Source of the DNA: Tritrichomonas musculus
Taxonomy: Eukaryota; Parabasalia; Tritrichomonadida; Tritrichomonadidae
NCBI GenBank assembly: GCA_039105265.1
Contig: JAPFFF010000003.1
Coordinates: 3,038,001 to 3,102,000, forward strand
Direction: 5' to 3'
Length of the DNA stretch: 64,000 nucleotides
This document shows positions 42,601 to 49,950 of this stretch, one piece after another (within the stretch, counting starts at the first letter, position 1; each line of letters begins with the position of its first letter). The position numbers and the translations under genes are program-made. The notes beneath the pieces are model-generated. The model was not told the DNA's origin. It ran no database searches and was given only the letters and a program-made list of their open reading frames with translations.

Positions 42601-43813
42601 GAAGAAGGAATATTGTTGATAAATTTTGCTGATCATAAATTAGTTTTGAATATATAATTCTCGTTGTTGTTGATGATATTAATTTCTCAATATATGGAAT
42701 TATTGTGCTATTGTTACATTTTTTGCGCAATTCGATGAGATAGCAAAAAAGATAATAAGAATTGCGAAAGTCATTTGGGATCCCTTGATCAATTAAACTT
42801 CTAATTTTATCAACAGTAAAATTATATGATGTATTTGTGCTTTGAGATTCTAATATAATTGAAAATTGCTGTAATTCGCAGCTTTCATCTAATGCAATTG
42901 ATAACATGTTAAGCGAAGGAAGAATTTTATTCCAAATCTCTATAATATGCTGATTCATAAATAAATGAGATGACGCTATTAATTCATTCAAAAGAGTACA
43001 GACTCGGAAAAAGTTGTGAATTTGACAATCTGTAGTGTAATTGATTAAACTTTTAATTTCTAAAATTAGAAGTTGGATACATTTCTCTGAAAATATTCGA
43101 ATTTCATCAACATTGTGTATAGGTTTAATTGAAAAAACTGTGATTGAATCCGATAAATGTTTGATCATTTCACGAACACCCATGAGCTGATGATAAAAAG
43201 TTATTGTGTATTCAATTTCGTGGAATAAATTAGTATGATTTTGAGGTATTTCTACATTTTCACCATTTAAATTTAATGAAACTAAAATATCATAATAATT
43301 CATTTTTAATTTTTCACTTTCATTTAACGCTAGTGCGATAATACTTAAAGATGCATTGCCTGTTGAAAGTTCGTTAAGAAGTGATATGAAATTCGGAATG
43401 AATTTTGTAATATACTCATTACCAGCTTCATCAATATCTTTATTTTGTAAAAAAGGTAAAATATTTTCATTTATTTGTGAAGAAAATTTTGAAAAATCAT
43501 GCTTTACGAGGCAATCTGTTGCTTTCATAAATTCTTTGATAAAGAGTGTCCAAAAGTGTGAAATTTCATATTGACTAAAAATGCCTTGACTACTAAAAAT
43601 AGAGAAGCACTGAGCATGTATGGGTAAAAATAATCCAAAAAGCTTAATATTTTGAGGTTCTGTAATCTGAAAATTTATGAAGAAATCAGTAATCAAATCA
43701 ATTAATTTAAAAAGATCTTTTGACATGCGATCTGCATTAATGCCTTTTTTAAATTGAAGAGTATTATTAATTTCTTGGATATCATCATCAAGTGATGAGA
43801 AAACTGTATCCAT
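39683..43813 (-). CDS. Unknown large helical protein, 1376 aa
   Basis: A long clean frame beginning MDTVFSSLDDDIQEINNTLQ. Most of the first 950 residues are alternating hydrophobic helices without obvious motif, in the style of HEAT/armadillo-like or vesicle-tethering proteins. An acidic hinge lies near 960-1010, a coiled coil near 1050-1130 (KKLEEELSQIELNNQEKRKD, LSNEYENLLRERDEQ), an Asn-rich linker near 1245-1290, and a final helical hairpin (FFTLEEEIKELKNEIKLRKK). No signal peptide or membrane segment. The family is not recognised; a scaffold or trafficking role would be a guess. Confidence 0.8.
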   Translation of the reverse strand: MDTVFSSLDDDIQEINNTLQFKKGINADRMSKDLFKLIDLITDFFINFQITEPQNIKLFGLFLPIHAQCFSIFSSQGIFSQYEISHFWTLFIKEFMKATDCLVKHDFSKFSSQINENILPFLQNKDIDEAGNEYITKFIPNFISLLNELSTGNASLSIIALALNESEKLKMNYYDILVSLNLNGENVEIPQNHTNLFHEIEYTITFYHQLMGVREMIKHLSDSITVFSIKPIHNVDEIRIFSEKCIQLLILEIKSLINYTTDCQIHNFFRVCTLLNELIASSHLFMNQHIIEIWNKILPSLNMLSIALDESCELQQFSIILESQSTNTSYNFTVDKIRSLIDQGIPNDFRNSYYLFCYLIELRKKCNNSTIIPYIEKLISSTTTRIIYSKLIYDQQNLSTIFLLLDKEPSDIDVISYLKSCILKLVNIGFFPSPKNSLQLRIIIAICDSIVKSKEIEWIKYIPTSEMMMSLISFDNKIKAQMKNFLSVSESSTVFVDHFFIDEIEDSLITNIFKFAERQIQLSNQIRPHLFNFSVIYEIFPLINEIHKKYGQVNKKIRIDVENIIKSESTYIQLQKVINNGLFNKEEEEFIAKRAISFLVFLLYEPEEGDTYLDSFFDNMSSYFFVPHCTELLADCYKAFECFDSWRLSNPEELDDVFNSLLTVFNKILNGSSLQFDQMKNIEASFREKIGRIEPKWENEFNVNFTNIEKYTVIGPMLCTIAKILSTNNEHFPLSPNDVIRIVAQVNNARLIQNCLQKVINIDGAVFNVDVLNDLIQKIERNTISNVMADFVNHDVGEIINLFRNLDIVNPKFILNYFNNVYHFLCQQIEVSSFLCSSNVPKALKEVLSLLINYSSSSDHFKLREAINILNCLISSKSPFCLDHSIPSHDLNTFKSTINLFLEKADAILCLVQMKLYMRSANSEKDINHSPEINEKDEINMPNESESLLDPVLHQLSKMIDECPNDQPQSKGKQMNSTVIRMKSKVDSIKANKFDERFNILKNTDPNDYIKSEIEQLEGIHDNLSNKLFSFQTYNYDNEFQHIKSDQNLKKLEEELSQIELNNQEKRKDLENLSNEYENLLRERDEQFQCIQSEASEEHNRMSIMQLIINNDLDLSMFEQHVVDPQIVFLHEQLKDATTANTRLVRELRNRKFRIESPPLPQDAMIDILRETSQHRNWLSNDATNVMSLRSSLKHLQKQREDLFKELIGARISYTQQKISTLTSTSTLNVPNNLNIADNSNDIDNTNDVRDSNIPNSEDLNNNENSNNNTTDSSNINSTNQYFDTIDPKKHSDTVNEYMAELDKIAQTAEFRKDYAIIQEEFAFTADKLFFTLEEEIKELKNEIKLRKKYGDNLEAVQMKNLQNLLKVGMMPNNIH

Positions 43814-44141
43814 TTTTTAAATATAAATAGTTTCTTTCTATATATATTTAAATTATCATTTATTACATAAAACTTACATTTATATGCATTTATTAAAGTG
43901 AAATATATTTAAGCATCTAGTTATTCGAATATTAAATAGAAATTTCAAGAATAATAATTTTCTGGAATAAGAATAATCGCATTTTACTTTTTTAAGATAT
44001 TAATTTAAATTGAAATTCTATAAACCTTAAGAAAAAGTTTTAAATTCTACTAAAAAAAATAAGATTTGATTTAATGAATAATTCCCTAAGCTTGCAGTTA
44101 AAAAAAAGAAGAAAATAATGAATAGGAAGATTAAATGAATA
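43814..44141. promoter_or_regulatory. Intergenic region between divergent genes
   Basis: 328 bp of AT-rich DNA separate the starts of the 1376-aa gene (minus) and the PCI gene (plus), so both promoters must lie here. No distinct motif beyond short TCA words was found. Confidence 0.4.
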
Positions 44142-45344
44142 ATGAATTGTGATATGAAAACAATTATGTATGATGAAGAAAATGTCATAGAAAGTTTTCT
44201 TCAAAATGTAATTCATCCAGTTAGTTGCCGGTATACTATACACCTTATTGCTAATGTTAGCAATATAAAATCTAAAATTTATCTTATTGATCAAATGAAA
44301 AAGGAGCTAAAGTACCATGATAGAATTGGATTTGCTTCCTATATTGATCGTTTGTCAAATAAAAATTACAATGGTCCAACAATATATCGCGATTTTATAG
44401 AAGAGAGATTAACTGAGCAACGTTCAACAATTCTCGAAAAAAGTGGAACAAAAATGCTAAACAGCACGATTAACTTTGCTGCTACAGCAGTAGCTCAAAC
44501 AGATAATTTTTATTTTTGGAATGCAATTCAATCTTATAAAAGGGATACTAGAGTTAATAATAAATCACATTTTTATGAACAAAGAGCTTGTTTACATATA
44601 TGCCTAGATGAATGGACAAAAGCTTATGCTTTATCTAAAAAGTCTCAAAATCCAGAATATATTTCTGTTATAGGCTTTTCATTTGGAAATTTTGATATAG
44701 TTCTACAAAATCTTGATAGCCTTTTTCTTTTAATCCGGCAAAGGAAGACATCTATTGTTAGTGTATTTGAATTGCTTCACATGATTGTCTTCTCTTTTTT
44801 ATGCTGCTTTGATTTCACGTTAGGCGAAAATCCAAAACTTGATATCTTGCTTATGTTTCTTCAAGAAGAAAACCTTATAAAACCGAAAATTGCATTACAA
44901 AATTTTCTACAGTCTCATTATAAAAACGCAATTGATTGGATTGATTCACTTGAGAACTTTACATCATTATCACTTTACATGTGTTTTTCTTTTTCAATGG
45001 TGCAAGATGCGATAAGAGTTAATGCACTTGTCCATTTTTGTTATCCATTTAGTTCAATTAAAATATCAGTAATTTCTGATCAATTCAATATTGATGAAGA
45101 TCGAGCTGAAGAAATGATACAAAAAGCTTGTCTAAACCATAAATTAAATTGTAAAATTGATTATGTTGATAAAACACTTAAACGTCTTCCAAAATCTCAA
45201 GAAAGTCATGAAAAGCAGAATATTTTAAGGCAATCTAGGACAACTACGATTAAATTGAATGAATTTTTATGGAAATTAAAAATGCAAAAACAAGAAATTA
45301 AGAGGATTGATAATATTTTTTCTGCTTCTGGATCTCAATTTTAA
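44142..45344 (+). CDS. PCI-domain protein, CSN1/Rpn7-like, 400 aa
   Basis: The N-terminal 260 residues are helical, TPR-like repeats. A C-terminal winged-helix segment reads INALVHFCYPFSSIKISV... with the earlier VQDAIRV, then ISDQFNIDEDRAEEMIQKAC and LNCKIDYVDKTLKR. This is the PCI pattern 'Y.P..SI.IS.I...F.....E.E..I.......I..KID'. Scaffold subunits of the COP9 signalosome (CSN1) and proteasome lid (Rpn7) share this arrangement and size. A COP9 subunit would tie to cullin regulation, which is interesting given the cullins in the same window, but the subunit identity is uncertain. Confidence 0.65.
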   Translation: MNCDMKTIMYDEENVIESFLQNVIHPVSCRYTIHLIANVSNIKSKIYLIDQMKKELKYHDRIGFASYIDRLSNKNYNGPTIYRDFIEERLTEQRSTILEKSGTKMLNSTINFAATAVAQTDNFYFWNAIQSYKRDTRVNNKSHFYEQRACLHICLDEWTKAYALSKKSQNPEYISVIGFSFGNFDIVLQNLDSLFLLIRQRKTSIVSVFELLHMIVFSFLCCFDFTLGENPKLDILLMFLQEENLIKPKIALQNFLQSHYKNAIDWIDSLENFTSLSLYMCFSFSMVQDAIRVNALVHFCYPFSSIKISVISDQFNIDEDRAEEMIQKACLNHKLNCKIDYVDKTLKRLPKSQESHEKQNILRQSRTTTIKLNEFLWKLKMQKQEIKRIDNIFSASGSQF

Positions 45345-45694
45345 TATTTTAAAAGATTGTATTTTTATGCGGGATTATATAAATATAATGAAAATTAATG
45401 ATATATATGCTTTTTCTTATATTAAATTGGATATTTAAAATATTCATAATAATATCATAAGATCACACTAATACCAAATATAACTGATGAAAAAAAAATC
45501 CTTTCGTCAATGATTTTAATATAAGAGTTATATAAAAAAATTGTAGATCAAATTCGTTTGTGAGAATAAGCATTTTCTCTTTATGCAATTGTTTGCTTTC
45601 AAAATCCAATACGTTCAAAACTTTACCACTTTTAATAGAAATTAACTTTCTCAAAAAATTAACGTATCAAATTTGTATAGATTATTCGTTTCCC
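45345..45694. other. Intergenic DNA upstream of the coiled-coil/repeat protein
   Basis: No separate gene. A longer frame upstream of the ATG at 45695 exists only with a GTG start and is not favoured. Confidence 0.45.
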
Positions 45695-47167
45695 ATGATT
45701 GCTGTCCCAAGCGTCAAAATCGCCCGCCCTTTAAACTCTCCTCGCTCAGTTCGTAAAACGCCTCGCCTAAAAGGAAGAATTCAATCCAATCGATCAGAAT
45801 TTGAAGATCAAGAAACGCTTGCCAAACAAAAAAACGATATAATTAGAGAAATACTTGCTCTTCGTAAAGAATGTGATACACTTCAAGCACAAGTTTATGA
45901 CAAAGAAACTGACTTTGATGAGCAACAATCATTAGAAATAGAATATTTAAATAGTGTTGATGATAGAAATGGCTCAGAGTATAAACGAAGAGTTTTAGTT
46001 TATTCAAAGCAGGTTGCGCAGCTTGAAAGTGAAATGGATGATTTAACTTCAAAGTATACCTTTCTATCTACATATTTTTCTGAAGACTCGATTTTTAGAC
46101 TTAAAAATGAAATTGTTTATGAAAAAAATAGTATTGGGCACCAGCGAGATGATCTTCATGCGGTTTTAGATGTCCGTGATAAAGCTAAAGACGAACTTAA
46201 GTCAAATGATTTAAAAACTGGAATCAGGATGTGCGAAAATCAAAAAGCTACCCTTAAAAAATTAAAAAGGGAACTCAAAGAAATTCAAGAAAAAGAAAAT
46301 GAATTAAATGATGAATATCAAAAAACTCTAATATTGCCAAAAAAGATTGAAGAACAAGAAAAGGAAATTATTGAACTTCAAAAGCGTCTTGATAATTGTC
46401 AACACACAAAATACTCAAAGAACAGAGACATTAATAAGAAGAAAGAAGAAGTTGAAACAGAAAAAAGTGTTATGAATAATGTAGCACAAATGTCAAATGT
46501 TCAGAAGAATCGTAACAAAGAACGCGAAAACTTTTCATCAACAATGACAGGAACTCGAAGCAGTCGCATATATGGCAGAAATGGTCGAATTATTGAAATA
46601 CCTGCATTTCGAAAATCTCAAAAGATGGAAAGACAAAGCTCGAAAAGTGACGATAGCGATGATTCTGAAAATTCAGAAGAAAATAAAGATTCAGAGGATC
46701 TTAATACAACAGGAAGAAGTAATACAAGCGCAAGGAGCGACACTAGCCATAAAAGTAATAAAAGTGATGATGAATCCAGTGCAAAGAAATCAGATGATGA
46801 AGACAACGATAGTGAAAAGAAATCAGATGATGAAGACAATGACAGTGAAAAGAAATCAGATGATGAAGACAACGATAGTGAAAAGAAATCAGATGATGAA
46901 GACAATGACAGTGAAAAGAAATCAGATGATGAAGACAATGACAGTGAAAAGAAATCAGATGATGAAGACAATGACAGTGAAAAGAAATCAGATGATGAAG
47001 ACAATGACAGTGAAAAGAAATCAGATGATGAAGACAATGACAGTGAAAAGAAATCAGATGATGAAGACAATGACAGTGAAAAGAAATCAGATGATGAAGA
47101 CAATGATAGTGAAAAGAAATCAGATGATGAAGATGATGAGAAATCTGACACGGATGAAATGGAATAA
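45695..47167 (+). CDS. Coiled-coil protein with acidic 11-residue tandem repeat, 490 aa
   Basis: The first ATG of the frame (45695) opens MIAVPSVKIARPLNSPRSVR, a basic Pro/Arg/Ser-rich head. A long coiled coil spans about residues 35-270 (IIREILALRKECDTLQAQ, LKKLKRELKEIQEKENEL), followed by a Ser-rich linker. Ten nearly identical KKSDDEDNDSE units plus a partial one (about 364-480) end in DEKSDTDEME. The coiled coil plus basic head suggests a cytoskeletal or flagellar structural protein, in the manner of CCDC/CFAP proteins. The repeat is probably disordered and highly phosphorylatable (SDDED and SEKK sites fit casein kinase 2). No specific family assigned. Confidence 0.8.
   Translation: MIAVPSVKIARPLNSPRSVRKTPRLKGRIQSNRSEFEDQETLAKQKNDIIREILALRKECDTLQAQVYDKETDFDEQQSLEIEYLNSVDDRNGSEYKRRVLVYSKQVAQLESEMDDLTSKYTFLSTYFSEDSIFRLKNEIVYEKNSIGHQRDDLHAVLDVRDKAKDELKSNDLKTGIRMCENQKATLKKLKRELKEIQEKENELNDEYQKTLILPKKIEEQEKEIIELQKRLDNCQHTKYSKNRDINKKKEEVETEKSVMNNVAQMSNVQKNRNKERENFSSTMTGTRSSRIYGRNGRIIEIPAFRKSQKMERQSSKSDDSDDSENSEENKDSEDLNTTGRSNTSARSDTSHKSNKSDDESSAKKSDDEDNDSEKKSDDEDNDSEKKSDDEDNDSEKKSDDEDNDSEKKSDDEDNDSEKKSDDEDNDSEKKSDDEDNDSEKKSDDEDNDSEKKSDDEDNDSEKKSDDEDNDSEKKSDDEDDEKSDTDEME
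46784..47137 (+). repeat. 33-bp coding minisatellite, ten full units
   Basis: Units starting AAGAAATCAGATGATGAAGA recur every 33 bp from 46784 to 47113, plus a partial unit. They differ only at silent positions (AACGATAGT in units 1 and 3, AATGACAGT in units 2 and 4-9, AATGATAGT in unit 10), showing very recent tandem expansion. Confidence 0.95.
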
Positions 47168-47299
47168 TTTTTTGTTAGTACCCAAATTCCCAAATTTTGT
47201 AAATTCGTTTTTATTATTATTATTTTCGTCTGTATTTGTTTAAATTAAAAGTTGTATAACTTCATGTTTTTTATTTTTATTTTTATTATGAATACTTTT

Positions 47300-47554
47300 A
47301 AGGTACAAATCCAGTACGTTTAGTAACCGCAATTTTTTTTGACATTCTTTGAGAATAAATAAATAAATAATTGACATGTTAATTAAAAAACGATTATTTC
47401 CATCCATTTCATATAACATGTCATAATGTTTATTTAAATTGTAAAATAAGTGTCAAAAACAAACCTAGTCAATTTAAACTTTTTCAGAGACTTGCAACTA
47501 TTCAAATAATAAACGTTCTCCTGTTCAAAAAATAACGTACTGGATTTGTACCTT
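47300..47554. mobile_element. 255-bp MITE with perfect 21-bp inverted ends
   Basis: AAGGTACAAATCCAGTACGTT (47300-47320) is exactly complementary to 47534-47554. If the element proper starts at AGGTAC, TTA flanks both sides, as expected for PIF/Harbinger-type target sites (TWA); this superfamily call is tentative. It lies directly upstream of the gene starting at 47629 and so occupies that gene's promoter region. Confidence 0.8.
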
Positions 47555-47628
47555 TATCTTTTTTATTATAGTCAATACGTTTTTAAGATTTGACCTTGAT
47601 ATGTGTACGTTTAATATATTTAAATCAA

Positions 47629-48141
47629 ATGATAGATGAAAAATTTCTTATATATTACAACAAGCCTTCTCTAGATAGTTTTGTTGATTTGTCAGAACAG
47701 TTTAAAAGAGTAATGACATATAGGTATAGTCGTAGTGCAAACCATCACAAAATTAAAAAAAGAGGTCGCCTTTTAAGGGAAATGAAAGAGTTTCAATTTA
47801 TTGAATTTGATTTACAAAGTATGGTGATGAGCTGTGAGAGAAGGTGTTTACAAAAAAAAGCTTTACAAGTTGCTCAAGAAATCGTTTTTCAGAATGATTC
47901 TGAAGAAATTCAAAAAAAGCAAAAAAAAAACGATAATCAAAAGCAAAATATTGGCTACAAAAAAGAGCAAACTGTCATGTTTCAGGAAGATCATGGTGTA
48001 GATTTTTTTGAGCAAAATCCAATGGATAATTGTAATTTTTCTTCTCCCAATGGTTCAAGTAATTATTTTAATGGTGCCAAAGTGAACAACCTTCCTGGTG
48101 ATAGTTTTTTCTCCTGGGAGAACTGGCAAGCACCTTCTTGA
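47629..48141 (+). CDS. Unknown protein, 170 aa
   Basis: The ATG at 47629 is the first in the frame; any extension would need a TTG start. The N-terminal half is basic and helical (FKRVMTYRYSRSANHHKIKK, LLREMKEFQFIEFDLQ), followed by a Gln/Lys-rich stretch and an acidic/aromatic C-terminus (FFSWENWQAPS). No domain recognised. The MITE ending 75 bp upstream may affect its expression. Confidence 0.6.
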   Translation: MIDEKFLIYYNKPSLDSFVDLSEQFKRVMTYRYSRSANHHKIKKRGRLLREMKEFQFIEFDLQSMVMSCERRCLQKKALQVAQEIVFQNDSEEIQKKQKKNDNQKQNIGYKKEQTVMFQEDHGVDFFEQNPMDNCNFSSPNGSSNYFNGAKVNNLPGDSFFSWENWQAPS

Positions 48142-48515
48142 GCTTTATTGAAATATTAAAATTAATGTTATTCTCTTGAGCTAATATTTTAAAAAGTACT
48201 CAACATTTGTTGAATAATTCAAGAATAATGTTCACAATAAAATTGTTAATAAATTAAATGTTCTTAATATTAAATATTCATGTCATGACCTAAAAGTGAG
48301 AAAAATGTATTTTATTTTAATATTTTAGTATTTAATTGAAAATAAAGAATAAAATTTATTTAAAAATTAAGATCATCTGTTGTTAGTTCGATTTCTAAAT
48401 CACTATAGTTTACAACTAGACGATTTACTATATCTAGCTATTTAATCTAACTTTTAAATATTAAAAATTATATTTTGCTTTATTAATATTTCATATATAA
48501 AATCGTCGATTTCTA
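48142..48515. other. Intergenic DNA with half of a direct repeat
   Basis: No gene. The 61-bp stretch at 48432-48492 (CTAGCTATTTAATCTAAC and onward) is repeated almost exactly at 49030-49090, on the other side of the MITE. Confidence 0.6.
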
Positions 48516-48525
48516 AATCACGTTT

Positions 48526-49000
48526 AGACTTGTTATTCTCCGATTCTCGAGATCGATAATTGCTTGACTTTTTGATATCGATACATGAATATACACAGAT
48601 TCTCGAGATCGATTTCAGAGATCGAGAATTTTGTTTCTCAGCTTTCGATATAAGAATTTTCAATTAAACTTTTTGATAAATATATGATCGTCATTCATTC
48701 TCGAATATTTCATAAAAAGAATGTATTTTTTGATTTTAATCTTAAAATAAACATCAATGCATTATATTAATTATTTTTAAATATTATAAAATCACAAATA
48801 CCAATTATAAAAAAAGATAAATCTGCTTGAGATCTCGAGATCTCGGTAATTGATATCAAGTTTACAATTGTTTTCATATCACATTTCATATCTGATATCT
48901 TGATAATCGATAATCTCGGTATCAGATTTGTAAACTGATAATCGAGTATCAGATGCAAAAAAGTGACGTTTTTGATATCGATTCTCAAAATAACAAGTCT
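48526..49000. mobile_element. MULE-type MITE, 475 bp, 10-bp target duplication
   Basis: AATCACGTTT flanks the element exactly on both sides (48516-48525 and 49001-49010). The inverted ends begin AGACTTGTTATT. The interior contains repeated GATATCGA/CTCGAGATC words able to form secondary structure and has no coding frame. An inverted, older relative is at 2436-2927. The intact duplication and well-matched ends suggest a fairly recent insertion. Confidence 0.85.
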
Positions 49001-49010
49001 AATCACGTTT

Positions 49011-49574
49011 AAATAGCTAAATCACTTATCTAGCTATTTAATCTAACTTTTAAATATAAAAAATTATATTTTGCTTTATTAATATTTCATGTCATTACTA
49101 TTTTTTATGAGATATTTACTATATATTTCTAAAAAATTGCTCAAAGTTAGGAAAAGTAGAGGTACTGGTGCTCACTTCACATCAAACTTTTTGAATACTC
49201 AAACTTGATTTTATCATTTCATATTACTGATTATTGTTATAGCAGTGTATGTCGTTATATTTATGCCAGCCAATTGGAATTTTCAGCTGATATGAAAGAG
49301 ATGATATTATATTTTAAAATGATCACAATTCATACCCTATTTGTATTATGTAGGAATGAAGTATCAATTCATATTTATTATTATTAGTTGTTTTTTGTTT
49401 AATTGCGTTTCATAAGCCATAACTCAAATGATGAATGAAAAATAACAGAAAAAAATCTATATCACCAATAATTTAATATATATTAATGTTTGATTTTCAA
49501 AAACATGTTCATTTATTGTATCATTTGATGTTTGATGATATATCAAAAAAAAATCAAAAAAGTGCTCCACCAAT
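49011..49574. other. Intergenic DNA
   Basis: It contains the second copy of the 61-bp direct repeat (49030-49090), then AT-rich DNA without a credible gene. Confidence 0.5.
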
Positions 49575-49873
49575 TCAGCTAGGATTCACTCTTTTTATTT
49601 GAATTGTTTTTTCGTACGTTAAAAAATAAACCATTCAATTATTAATTTCAACAAAAATGATGAAGAAAACTAATATCATTTATCATATTGTCATAAAAGC
49701 AGATAATTATATTGAAAGCGACTTGGGAATTTGCTAAAATTTTAAAATCAAAAATTTTGGATAATTTTCTTTTAGTTTTTTTGAAAATTTTAATTGAAAA
49801 ATTTTTAAATTTTTAAATTTCTGAAGCTTTGTTTGAAATAATCAAAAACATTTTCCATATAAACAATGAGAAA
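49575..49873 (+). mobile_element. Short internal-deletion derivative of the MULE-like element
   Basis: It consists of two blocks: 49575-49710, matching 30695-30830, and 49718-49873, matching 33734-33890. A 7-base bridge joins them in place of the 2.9-kb interior. The order and orientation are conserved, as expected if the interior was lost from a full-length copy. No coding capacity. Confidence 0.75.
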
Positions 49874-49950
49874 AATGATAGATTAAATAAACACATATGT
49901 ACAAAATTAGATTAAAAATAAAGAAATTAATAAAATGTCGTTAAATAATA

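Noticed and set aside
46618-47193. 191-aa antisense frame of SSSSSDFFSLSL repeats
   Set aside because: It is the complement of the 33-bp minisatellite and has no independent coding evidence.
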